15,010 bases of DNA from Actinomycetota bacterium. Its GTDB lineage: Bacteria > Actinomycetota > Humimicrobiia > Humimicrobiales > Humimicrobiaceae. Each line of letters opens with the position of its first letter. Within the stretch, counting starts at the first letter, position 1. Positions 6,900 to 13,833 of this stretch are shown in pieces. The stretch lies in contig JAHILC010000126.1 in the NCBI GenBank assembly GCA_018897225.1, positions 1 through 15,010 on the forward strand, in the 5' to 3' direction. Made by a program: the position numbers and the translations under genes. The notes under the pieces are model-generated. The model saw only the letters and a list, made by a program, of their open reading frames with translations. It ran no database searches and was not told where the DNA came from.

Positions 6900-7613
6900 A
6901 TGGAAACCGGTAAATATATTTTTGACTTTATTGTGGACAAAGATGGCCCCCATAAGATCTCAAAAGAAAGCTATCTTGAGAAAGACAGGCTTGCTCTTAT
7001 GGTAATAGACATGCAGAATTATATAACTGAGAATCTTTATACAGGTAAGTGGAGCTCAAGGGGCTCTGAAAACTATTATTATAAAAAGGCTGAAGAAATA
7101 GTAATACCTAATATAGCAAGGCTTATCAGTTTTTTCAGGGAAAATAAAATTAGAATAGTCTATACAAGGATTGCGTCCCTGGATGAAAATTTTGCCGATG
7201 TACCTTCCACTGCAAAGAAAAATCTTGTTGATGAAGATAACATGGATATTAATGGTAAAAGGTGGACTCTGCATTATAAGGATAGAGCAAGCTTTATAGA
7301 AAAGCGCCTCGAACCGGCAATCAATGACGTTGTTGTTTTAAAAGGCGGGAGCGGCGCTTTCTGTTCTTCAGAAATGGACCTGGTATTGAGGTCTAATAAT
7401 ATTTCAAGAATAGTTTTTACGGGGGGCCTTACCGATGCTTGTGTTTCTTCATCCCTTAGGCAAGCATGGGACAGGGGTTATCTCTGCACAGTTATTGAAG
7501 ATGCTTGTATAGCTTCATGCAAAGAGGACCATGATGCCGAAATAAAAATATTGGGCAAATATTATGCCTGGGTAACTACCACCGGGGCGCTTTTAAATTA
7601 TTTAAGTTCTTGA
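6900..7613 (+). CDS. Isochorismatase-family cysteine hydrolase
   Basis: The 237-residue protein has the cysteine-hydrolase fold with a visible triad: Asp37 in LMVIDMQNY, Lys148 in VVLKGGSGAF and Cys181 in FTGGLTDACVSSS. The cis-peptide region before the nucleophile is also present. Members hydrolyse amides or related bonds (nicotinamide, N-carbamoylsarcosine, ureidoacrylate) or isochorismate. The residues before Asp37 are longer than usual, so the true start could differ; the ATG at 6900 has only a poor ribosome site, and the 66-base gap upstream holds nothing obvious. It follows the sugar permeases on the same strand and is probably cotranscribed with them. N-carbamoylsarcosine amidase activity would fit C1/N-methyl metabolism nearby, but that is speculation; the substrate is unknown. 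Confidence 0.85.
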   Translation: METGKYIFDFIVDKDGPHKISKESYLEKDRLALMVIDMQNYITENLYTGKWSSRGSENYYYKKAEEIVIPNIARLISFFRENKIRIVYTRIASLDENFADVPSTAKKNLVDEDNMDINGKRWTLHYKDRASFIEKRLEPAINDVVVLKGGSGAFCSSEMDLVLRSNNISRIVFTGGLTDACVSSSLRQAWDRGYLCTVIEDACIASCKEDHDAEIKILGKYYAWVTTTGALLNYLSS

Positions 7614-7686
7614 ATTTGAATTTTTAACTTGATTTTTTAACTCTAAAGGTACTGGTTTTTTTATAATTATACCGGAAGAAGGAAAT

Positions 7687-8865
7687 GTGAATTCAAGGGA
7701 AAAGTTTTTGTCTGTAATGCGGATGGAGGACGGGGATTATGCCAGTGTGGAAATCCCGAAGGTGGAATTTGGTTACTGGGCCGGGACAATTAGGCGCTGG
7801 TTTGGGGAAGGCTTGCTTGTTGTTGAGCCTGTACCCGAAAAGATTTCCGATGGAATTGCCGTTATGGCAAATAAGAATATTTATTCGGAGATGGAAAAGG
7901 CTGGTGACGTAAATGTCCAACCTGTTTTTAGACTTGATCAGTACCTCACAAAGTTTCCTGTGGATTACAGCCCGATGTTTGCCCATGAGATTATAGAAAA
8001 AACCGAAACCCATATTATTTACAAAGATGAATATGGGGTTGTAAATAAAAATGACGTTAATATAACGTCGCTGCCAATGGAGCTGGATCATCCCGTAAAA
8101 GATTGGAAGAGCTGGAATGAGTACAAACAGCGCTACAGCCCGGAAAACATTAAAAAGAGGCTGCCGCCTGACTGGAAAAATTTAACTGAAAGGCTAAAGG
8201 ACAGGGATTTTCCTATAAGGCTTGGCGGAACAAACGGGGGATTTCTGGGTTTTCCAAGGCAGATTATGGGGCTTACGACATATATGATCATGCTGCACGA
8301 TGACCCCGCGCTGATTGATGATATTTGTGAAACATTCTTAAATTTCTTACTTGAGTACTACGGAACCATAGCAGCCGATGTAAAAATTGACTGCCTCCTT
8401 ATATGGGAAGATATGGCCGGTAAAATGGGTTCTCTTATATCGCCTGCACATTTTAGGCAATTCTTAACGCCAAGATATAAAGCTATGGTTAGTTTTGCGA
8501 AGAATACGGGGATAGATATCATAATAACCGATAGTGATGGATATGTTGAAGACATTATCCCGCTTATTATAGAGACCGGTGTTACCGGGATGTATCCATT
8601 TGAAAGGGCTGCCGGAAATGACCTGCTGCGAATCAGAAAAAATTTTCCGGATTTCCAGCTGATAGGCGGAATCGATAAAAGGACGCTTTTTGCCGGTTCC
8701 ACAAATGAAAAAATAGACCTTGAGCTTTCAATAGTAAAAGAACTTTTAAAAGGCGGCAGGTATATACCCCATATAGATCATTTTGTTTCACAGGATTGCA
8801 CCTGGGGAAATTTTTCCTATTATCGCAGGAAACTTAATGAAATAATTGATGGTTTTAGGAAATAA
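7687..8865 (+). CDS. Uroporphyrinogen decarboxylase/MtaA-like family protein
   Basis: The 392-residue protein starts with MNSREKFLSVMRMEDGD, the usual opening of UroD-like proteins that are not heme enzymes. It continues with a UroD-type TIM barrel: RLGGTNGGFLGFPRQIMG, the segment LLIWEDMAGKMGSLISPAHF, and GGIDKRTLF near residues 328-336. In MtaA/MtbA/CmuA methyltransferases a His-x-Cys motif plus a later Cys binds zinc. Here the corresponding loop reads TDSDGY (Asp282, Ser283, Asp284) with only Cys371 in QDCTW remaining, so it is not a canonical zinc methyltransferase. The arginine-rich N-terminal motif of true HemE is also absent. The start is GTG behind AAGAAGGAA. Its context beside corrinoid and MttB-like genes suggests methyl transfer or corrinoid-related chemistry, but the function is unproven. 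Confidence 0.8.
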   Translation: MNSREKFLSVMRMEDGDYASVEIPKVEFGYWAGTIRRWFGEGLLVVEPVPEKISDGIAVMANKNIYSEMEKAGDVNVQPVFRLDQYLTKFPVDYSPMFAHEIIEKTETHIIYKDEYGVVNKNDVNITSLPMELDHPVKDWKSWNEYKQRYSPENIKKRLPPDWKNLTERLKDRDFPIRLGGTNGGFLGFPRQIMGLTTYMIMLHDDPALIDDICETFLNFLLEYYGTIAADVKIDCLLIWEDMAGKMGSLISPAHFRQFLTPRYKAMVSFAKNTGIDIIITDSDGYVEDIIPLIIETGVTGMYPFERAAGNDLLRIRKNFPDFQLIGGIDKRTLFAGSTNEKIDLELSIVKELLKGGRYIPHIDHFVSQDCTWGNFSYYRRKLNEIIDGFRK

Positions 8866-9028
8866 TTAATAAATAATAAGTAAGATAAAAATTTTATAAG
8901 CGACTTCTAGCAGGGAAATTTAATAAAATAGGATTTGATAAAGAAGAAAAATAAAATTCTAAAAAATAAACTTTACAAATCAAAGGTCAAATTAAAAAAA
9001 TTTAAAAATAATCAAAGGGAGGAAATTA

Positions 9029-10006
9029 ATGAAGCTCAATGTTGATGCCCATCTCTGGTGCCTTGGAACTTATGCGGAAAGATATGTACCCGGGGGATAT
9101 TTTGATGAAATGACAGTAGATCAGCAGCTGGAAATAATGTCAAAGATTAAAGGTTTGACAGGCCTTTTTACATTTTATCCAACTGCACCGCTTCCAAATG
9201 ACCCCGATAAGCTTGTTAAAAAGGTGGAAAGTTACGGCCTCAAAGTATCAAATCTAGCGGTTGAATGCTGGGGCGACAGAAGGTGGAAACACGGCTCATT
9301 TTGCACCAATGACCCAAAAATAAGAAATGAGGCTATAAAACTGTTTAAAGAAGCAATAGATTTTGCAAGGGCTGTCAAAGCTGACAGTGTATTGCTCTGG
9401 CCGGCCCATGACGGTTATGACTATGTATTCCAGGTAAATTACGTTGAAGGCTGGAAATATCTGGTTGAAACTGTAAGGGAAATTTGTGAATATGCAAAGG
9501 ATATGAAGATAGCTATTGAAGCCAAGCCTAAAGACCCGAGGCAAAAACAATATATAAGTGATACTGGTAAGGCAATGGCTTTTGTAAATGATGTAGGCCT
9601 TGAAAATGTGGGCTGTGCACTTGATATAGGGCATGCGCTCGCAGCTTCAGAAGGTATAGGGGAATCCGTGGCGCTTCTTGATTACTGGGGCAAACTGTAT
9701 CAGATTCACATCAATGAAAATTACAAAGATGCAGATCCTGACATGATTTTTGGAACGGTTAATTTCTGGGAAATACTTGAATTTTACTACTATTTAAACA
9801 AGACAAAATACGAAGGATGGTGTGCGATAGATATAATTGCTCCGAGGGATGACAGGATTAAGTCCATGTCTCTGGGGGTAAAGCTTATGTGGAAATACCA
9901 GGAACTGGCTTTAAAACTTTTAAAGCATGAAAAAGAAATAGACGCAAATCTTAAGGGTTACAGGTTTGCTGATAATATGGATCTGATTACTGATTTGATA
10001 TTTTAA
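9029..10006 (+). CDS. Xylose-isomerase-like TIM barrel sugar isomerase/epimerase, copy 1
   Basis: The 325-residue protein belongs to the AP_endonuc_2/xylose-isomerase-like superfamily. Candidate metal ligands are Glu164 in IAIEAKPKDPRQKQY, Asp199 and His202 in CALDIGHAL, His227 in QIHINENY and Asp268 in AIDIIAPRDD. The KPKDPRQKQY stretch and LLWPAHDGYDY resemble xylose isomerase motifs (EPKPNEPR and WGGREGYE), and Asp rather than Glu at the last ligand recalls the Pseudomonas-type L-rhamnose isomerase. With a rhamnose mutarotase gene 38 bases downstream, aldose-ketose isomerisation of L-rhamnose or a similar sugar is the best guess; a 3-epimerase cannot be excluded. The ATG has a strong AGGGAGG site at 9016-9022. 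The 163-base gap upstream is almost pure A/T and I see no convincing promoter in it. Confidence 0.85.
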   Translation: MKLNVDAHLWCLGTYAERYVPGGYFDEMTVDQQLEIMSKIKGLTGLFTFYPTAPLPNDPDKLVKKVESYGLKVSNLAVECWGDRRWKHGSFCTNDPKIRNEAIKLFKEAIDFARAVKADSVLLWPAHDGYDYVFQVNYVEGWKYLVETVREICEYAKDMKIAIEAKPKDPRQKQYISDTGKAMAFVNDVGLENVGCALDIGHALAASEGIGESVALLDYWGKLYQIHINENYKDADPDMIFGTVNFWEILEFYYYLNKTKYEGWCAIDIIAPRDDRIKSMSLGVKLMWKYQELALKLLKHEKEIDANLKGYRFADNMDLITDLIF

Positions 10007-10044
10007 TAATTGATTACTACATTAAAACGACAGGAGGTAAACCA

Positions 10045-10365
10045 ATGGGAAGAACAGCATTTATATTCAGGATAAAACCTGAACTCAAAGATGAATACAA
10101 AAAAGCTCACGACGAGATCTGGCCCGAGCTTGCCAAGGCTATTAGGGATGTCGGGATAAGAAACTACTCAATATTTTTTAGGAAAGACGGAACACTGTTT
10201 GCTTATTTTGAAGTTGACGATTTCAATAAAGCAATGGGTGAGCTTGGCAAGACCGATGTTAATGCAAGATGGCAGAAATACATGGATAAATATTTTGTAA
10301 AGCAGGACAAGTCAATCCTGGGTCCTGAAATCGAAATAATTGAAGAAGTATTTCATCTGGATTAG
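10045..10365 (+). CDS. rhaM: L-rhamnose mutarotase
   Basis: The 106-residue protein matches the RhaM/YiiL/RhaU family in length and in the residues known from the E. coli enzyme: Tyr18, His22 (the proposed acid/base), Tyr41 and Trp76 fall at the same numbers. The neighbouring Trp77 of E. coli is Gln here. The enzyme interconverts alpha and beta anomers of L-rhamnose (some relatives act on fucose or other sugars) in the cytoplasm, supplying the anomer used by the isomerase. GGAGG lies 7 bases before the ATG. It follows the first isomerase copy by 38 bases, surely in one transcript. It is the most specific clue to the sugar handled by the transporter upstream. It ends before the convergent toxin gene. 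Confidence 0.9.
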   Translation: MGRTAFIFRIKPELKDEYKKAHDEIWPELAKAIRDVGIRNYSIFFRKDGTLFAYFEVDDFNKAMGELGKTDVNARWQKYMDKYFVKQDKSILGPEIEIIEEVFHLD

Positions 10366-10449
10366 AAAACCATTAATTTATTAGAATTTGCTTGTATGAC
10401 AAAGTCTGGCCCGTCAATATTATCTTTTTTCCTTCTGCCCCGATAGACG

Positions 10450-10523
10450 ATGCTTATTTAAGCATGGAAAATACAAAATGGCGATGAGGCACATTCTTAA
10501 GTACACTTGGACAGTATACTTAA
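10450..10523. repeat. Two inverted repeats between rhaM and the convergent toxin gene
   Basis: ATGCTTA (10450-10456) and TAAGCAT (10459-10465) form a 16-bp near-palindrome. A second inverted repeat pairs 10497-10506 with 10514-10523 (9 of 10 pairs, 7-base loop). They lie in the 168-base convergent gap. Neither has a clear T tract on either strand, so a terminator role is only possible. Nothing else is recognised in this gap. Confidence 0.4.
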
Positions 10524-10533
10524 TCATTAATAA

Positions 10534-10809
10534 TCAGCGGAAAAGATCAGCATGTGTTCCGGTTCGAATTAAGAATAAAGTTTCTTCATCATATTTGTAA
10601 ATTAGCAGCCAATCTGATTCTATATGACAATCTCTGCAACCATAATAATTTCCCGTTAATTTATGGTCCCGATATATTTGATCTAACTTTTCTCCACGCA
10701 CAAGAGAACGTACTGCGGATTTAAGCTTTTCCATGTCCTTGTTTCTTCTAACCAGCCTTTCAATATCTTTCTCAAAAGCTGTACTGCTATGGACTCGCTT
10801 CATCATCAT
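10534..10809 (-). CDS. yafQ: YafQ/RelE-type mRNA interferase toxin
   Basis: The 91-residue protein matches the YafQ branch of RelE toxins, ribosome-associated endoribonucleases. The catalytic residues of E. coli YafQ (His50, His63, Asp67, His87, Phe91) correspond to His49 in RDHKLTG, His62 and Asp66 in CHIESDW, and His86 and Phe90 in RTGTHADLF, each shifted by one. All are intact, so the toxin should be active. Its first ATG overlaps the antitoxin stop codon by four bases (ATGA), the classical translational coupling of such pairs. Three consecutive ATG codons make the exact start uncertain by two residues. It is encoded against the direction of all sugar genes around it, as expected for an inserted module. 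Confidence 0.9.
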   Translation of the reverse strand: MMMKRVHSSTAFEKDIERLVRRNKDMEKLKSAVRSLVRGEKLDQIYRDHKLTGNYYGCRDCHIESDWLLIYKYDEETLFLIRTGTHADLFR

Positions 10810-11081
10810 ATACCAAGATGCTTGAATAATTCATCTGCACTATCGAATTTCTTACCGCCGCCATTTTCTATTTCTTTCATGGCAGTTATAGTTTCGGCAT
10901 TAGGAATATTTATTTCAAAAGGCAAGCCGTGATGAAGTTCGACTTGTTTGAAGAATAATGTAATTGCTTGCGTAGTTGATAGGCCTAGAAGATTAAAATA
11001 TTTTTCTGCTTTTGTTTTTAATCCGGGTTCAATACGGGCGCGAACCATAGCGCTTTTTATTTTAGTCGTTGTTTTAGTCAT
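10806..11081 (-). CDS. dinJ: DinJ/RelB-family antitoxin
   Basis: The 91-residue protein has a ribbon-helix-helix N-terminus (SAMVRARIEPGLKTKAEKYF, then LLGLSTTQAITLFFKQV) followed by GLPFEINIPNAETITAMKEI and a DSADELFKHLGI tail, as in DinJ. The N-terminal part binds DNA as a dimer and represses the operon; the C-terminal part wraps around the YafQ toxin. I chose the ATG at 11081 because the product then aligns with DinJ. Other in-frame starts are an ATG at 11093 and a TTG at 11111, and the AAAGGA site upstream is rather far from 11081, so the start could be a few residues longer. It is the first gene of a two-gene operon read from the promoter at 11167-11195. Confidence 0.88.
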   Translation of the reverse strand: MTKTTTKIKSAMVRARIEPGLKTKAEKYFNLLGLSTTQAITLFFKQVELHHGLPFEINIPNAETITAMKEIENGGGKKFDSADELFKHLGI

Positions 11082-11166
11082 GATTATAACCATTCCTTTC
11101 GCTTCGCTCAAGGCACAAAATAATAATGAAAAGTATTTCTTTCAGACTTATTCCTCCATATAATGT

Positions 11167-11195
11167 AATGTAGCACATACGGGGTACATTGTCAA
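11167..11195 (-). promoter_or_regulatory. Promoter of the toxin-antitoxin operon
   Basis: On the minus strand a perfect TTGACA (11195-11190) is followed after 17 bp by TACATT (11172-11167). Transcription would begin near 11160 and give a leader of about 80 bases before the antitoxin ATG. A GGAGG motif in that leader (around 11153-11157) is not followed by a usable start. The -35 box overlaps that of the opposite promoter. Confidence 0.6.
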
Positions 11196-11216
11196 ATGTT
11201 CAGAATAGTATATAAT
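11189..11216 (+). promoter_or_regulatory. Promoter of the second isomerase gene
   Basis: TTGTCA (11189-11194) is separated by 16 bp from a perfect TATAAT (11211-11216). The leader to the ATG at 11299 would be about 75 bases. The gene is therefore likely expressed independently of the rhaM operon, which is cut off from it by the opposed toxin-antitoxin genes. Confidence 0.65.
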
Positions 11217-11234
11217 TACCTTAATTTTAACTTA

Positions 11235-11264
11235 ATTTTTAATGATCAGTTATTTTTAATGATC
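11235..11264 (+). repeat. Tandem 13-bp direct repeats in the leader of the second isomerase
   Basis: ATTTTTAATGATC is present twice without mismatch, at 11235-11247 and 11252-11264, 17 bp apart start to start. It lies between the TATAAT promoter and the ribosome site. It could be a tandem protein-binding site or a local duplication. Confidence 0.6.
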
Positions 11265-11298
11265 GGATATATTATATGTTTATTTATGGGAGGTAAAA

Positions 11299-12276
11299 AT
11301 GAAACTCAATGTTGATGCTCATCTTTGGTGCCTTGGCACTTATGCGGAAAGGTACGTACCCGGCGGATATTACGAAGATATGGAACTTGAAAAAAAACTG
11401 GAGATTTTTTCGAAAACAAAAGGTCTGACAGGGCTTGTGGTTTTTTATCCAACAGCGCCTCTTCCATCAGAACCAGACAAACTGCTGAAACTGGTATCGA
11501 GTTATGGTCTTAAAGTTTCTGTGGTTGAACCGGAAGTTTGGGTTGACAGAAAGTGGAAAAATGGTTCATTCAGCACAAATGAAAAAAATATCAGGAAGGA
11601 TGCTGTAAGCAGGCTTAAAGAGTCAATAGATTTATGCAAAGCGCTTAAGGCTGACAGTGTCCTATTATGGCCAGCCCATGATGGTTTTGATTATCCATTC
11701 CAGTCAAATTACAGGGATGGATGGAAAAATTTGGTTGAGACAGTCAGGGAAATAGGCGAATATGACAGGAGTGTCAAAATTGCAATTGAGGCTAAATCAA
11801 AAGATCCCAGGCAAAAACAATATGTAAACGATACCGGCAAAGCCCTTGCATTTGTAAATGCAGTAGGTCTTGATAATATCGGGTGTGCCCTGGATGTTGG
11901 GCATGCCTTGATGGCTGGTGAGAGCCTTGCAGAATCACTCATGCTGCTTGATTTGAATGCTAAGTTATTCCAGATCCATCTTAACGATAATTTCAAAGAT
12001 TCAGATCCTGATATGGTGATAGGTTCGGTTAATTTTTGGGAAATTCTTGAATTTTTTTATTATTTAAACAAGACAAACTACGAGTCATGGGCAACCATAG
12101 ATATAATATCTGCAAGAGACGATAGGATTAAAACTCTGGAATTAGCCGTAAGCATGACCTGGAAATATAAAGAGCTGGCTGATAAATTAACCAAACATGA
12201 GAATGAGATTGATAGGAATATGGAGGGCTATAGGTTTGCCGATAATATGAATTTAATCACAAGTATATTATTTTAG
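11299..12276 (+). CDS. Xylose-isomerase-like TIM barrel sugar isomerase/epimerase, copy 2
   Basis: This is a 325-residue paralogue of the protein encoded at 9029-10006. The two align without a gap from first to last residue, and my hand count gives 223 identical positions (about 69%). All candidate metal ligands are kept (Glu164, Asp199, His202, His227, Asp268), as are the KDPRQKQY and LLWPAHDG motifs, so both copies should be catalytic. Differences cluster at residues 25-40, 73-80 and 92-113, which may affect substrate or oligomer contacts. GGGAGG stands 5 bases before the ATG, and the gene has its own promoter at 11189-11216. The pair probably arose by tandem duplication. Substrate: the same sugar, or a stereoisomer of it. 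Confidence 0.85.
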   Translation: MKLNVDAHLWCLGTYAERYVPGGYYEDMELEKKLEIFSKTKGLTGLVVFYPTAPLPSEPDKLLKLVSSYGLKVSVVEPEVWVDRKWKNGSFSTNEKNIRKDAVSRLKESIDLCKALKADSVLLWPAHDGFDYPFQSNYRDGWKNLVETVREIGEYDRSVKIAIEAKSKDPRQKQYVNDTGKALAFVNAVGLDNIGCALDVGHALMAGESLAESLMLLDLNAKLFQIHLNDNFKDSDPDMVIGSVNFWEILEFFYYLNKTNYESWATIDIISARDDRIKTLELAVSMTWKYKELADKLTKHENEIDRNMEGYRFADNMNLITSILF

Positions 12277-12382
12277 TTAAATCATAGAATAAAACCCTTA
12301 TTCTGCTCTACTATGCAGGATGGAAGTATTTATCCTTAGATGCTGCCTTGTTATAATCTATTTTGAATGAAAGAATAAATTA

Positions 12383-12508
12383 TTATCCTTTTAATTTTAT
12401 CATAGCTTCATTTCTTGCAAGAAATCTGGGAATCCATGGGGGACTGTAGCCGCCAACAATAAATTCACCTTCTGTATTTATTTTTTCATCTGCAAGGTAT
12501 TTTTGCAT
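12383..12508 (-). pseudogene. Remnant of a SOUL heme-binding protein gene (C-terminal 41 codons)
   Basis: The minus strand reads through a short frame whose residues GEFIVGGYSPPWIPRF and LARNEAMIKLKG match the conserved C-terminal signature of SOUL/HBP heme-binding proteins (GEP-x-ARYxPPWTxxFLRRNEVxI). A full member has about 180-200 residues. Here the recognisable part starts at an ATG at 12508, and the DNA beyond it is low-complexity A/T that encodes only Ile/Phe runs before colliding with the dehydrogenase gene. I read it as the tail of a gene lost by deletion. It includes a perfect 16-bp palindrome at 12410-12425, probably a coincidence of codons. The rest of the 289-base gap (12277-12565) holds nothing else I recognise. 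Confidence 0.55.
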
Positions 12509-12565
12509 TATAAAAATTATTATAATAATGATCATAAAAGTGAGTAAAAAAGGGAGAAGACAATA

Positions 12566-13729
12566 ATGAAAAATTTTGAATTTCAAAATTGCACCAAAAT
12601 CATATTTGGCAAAGATTCGGAAGAAAAAGCGGGTACCGAAATAATAAAATATAGCAGCAAAATTCTTTTGCACTATGGAGGAGGGAGCATAAAAAAATAT
12701 GGTCTTTACGACAGAGTAAAAAGCTGTCTCAAAAAAGAAGATATTGGTATTGTAGAACTTGGAGGTGTGCTTCCCAACCCAAGGCTAAAACTGGTAAAAA
12801 AAGGTATAGAGCTTTGCCGTCAGGAAAAGATTGACTTCATTCTAGCAGTAGGTGGAGGAAGTGTGATTGATTCTGCAAAAGCCATTGCAATCGGAGTTCC
12901 ATACAAAGGTAATGTATGGGATTTTTTTGAAGAGAAAACCAAGATCAAGGAATCCATACCAATTGCAGTCATTCTTACAATTCCTGCAGCAGGTAGTGAA
13001 GTAAGTGGTGCATCCGTTATAACCAACGAAGATGGCCTTTATAAAAAAGGTGTTGAGGCAAACATTATGAGGCCAAAATTTTCGATATTAAATCCGGAAC
13101 TTACCTTTACACTTGGTAATAATCAAACTGCCATAGGGGTTGCGGATATATTAGCCCATATTATGGAAAGATACTTTACTCAGGAGAAAAATGTGGATCT
13201 TACTGACAGGCTATGTGAAGCAACTTTTAAGACTTTATTAAGGAACACCCCTGTTATTTTAAAGGAAAATAACAATTATGCTGCAAGGGCAGAGGTTATG
13301 TGGGCCGGCAGCGTTGCCCATAATGATCTTTTAGATACAGGCAGAGTGACAGACTGGGCGTCACACATGATCGAACATGAGCTAAGCGCTATATATGATA
13401 TAGCTCATGGTGAAGGACTGGCTATTATATTTCCTGCATGGATGAAATACGTTTATAAAAATAATATAGAAAGATTTGCACAATTTGGACAAAGGATCTG
13501 GGGTGTGGATTTTCATCCTTATGATTTGGAAGGGATGGCGCTTGAAGGTATAAAAAGGTTCGAAGACTTCTTAAAACGAATCGGACTTAAAACCAGGCTC
13601 AGCGAGATCAGCATTTCAGATGATAGATTTAAAGAGATGGCCAAAAAGTGTACAGAAAACGGTCCTGTGGGCAGCTTTGTAAAACTTGGCAAAGAAGATG
13701 TTTTGAACATTTATAATCTTGCAAAATAA
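12566..13729 (+). CDS. Iron-containing alcohol dehydrogenase, YqhD/BdhA type
   Basis: The 387-residue protein is a group III metal-dependent alcohol dehydrogenase. The N-terminal nucleotide-binding domain carries AVGGGSVIDSAKAIA near residues 93-107. The C-terminal helical domain holds four metal ligands at exactly the YqhD numbers: Asp194 and His198 (GVADILAH), His267 (WASHMIEHEL) and His281 (DIAHGEG). YqhD and BdhA reduce short aldehydes to alcohols with NAD(P)H in the cytoplasm, so a role in reducing lactaldehyde or another pathway aldehyde, or in redox balance, is plausible. AGGGAGA lies 8 bases before the ATG. It is on the same strand as the isomerase genes but 289 bases away; a TATAAT at 12521-12526 has no convincing -35 partner. 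Confidence 0.93.
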   Translation: MKNFEFQNCTKIIFGKDSEEKAGTEIIKYSSKILLHYGGGSIKKYGLYDRVKSCLKKEDIGIVELGGVLPNPRLKLVKKGIELCRQEKIDFILAVGGGSVIDSAKAIAIGVPYKGNVWDFFEEKTKIKESIPIAVILTIPAAGSEVSGASVITNEDGLYKKGVEANIMRPKFSILNPELTFTLGNNQTAIGVADILAHIMERYFTQEKNVDLTDRLCEATFKTLLRNTPVILKENNNYAARAEVMWAGSVAHNDLLDTGRVTDWASHMIEHELSAIYDIAHGEGLAIIFPAWMKYVYKNNIERFAQFGQRIWGVDFHPYDLEGMALEGIKRFEDFLKRIGLKTRLSEISISDDRFKEMAKKCTENGPVGSFVKLGKEDVLNIYNLAK

Positions 13730-13833
13730 ACATCAATTTTTACATGATTTTAAATTGCTGTTTTCAAATCTTTGATAAATTTGATAAAATATTTACTTGA
13801 TTTTTTAATCACTAGAATTAATCTTTAAAGGAT

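Noticed and set aside
6787..7005. 72-codon plus-strand frame overlapping permease 2 and the isochorismatase gene
   Set aside because: It overlaps two genes with strong family evidence in another frame and its product has no recognisable features.
8866..9028. Promoter or riboswitch before isomerase copy 1
   Set aside because: The stretch is almost pure A/T; TTGATA and TTTACA matches have no properly spaced -10 partner, and no paired structure stands out.
10366..10533. A further short gene or transposase fragment between rhaM and the toxin
   Set aside because: Short minus-strand frames there are broken by stops and I recognise no family; no terminal repeats or target duplications are visible.
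10948..11163. 71-codon plus-strand frame opposite the antitoxin gene
   Set aside because: It is the complement of a clear DinJ-type gene and has no ribosome site or family resemblance.
12509..12673. N-terminal extension of the SOUL-like frame up to 12673 on the minus strand
   Set aside because: The extra residues are Ile/Phe-rich products of A/T tracts and overlap the start of the dehydrogenase gene; only the part below 12508 resembles the family.
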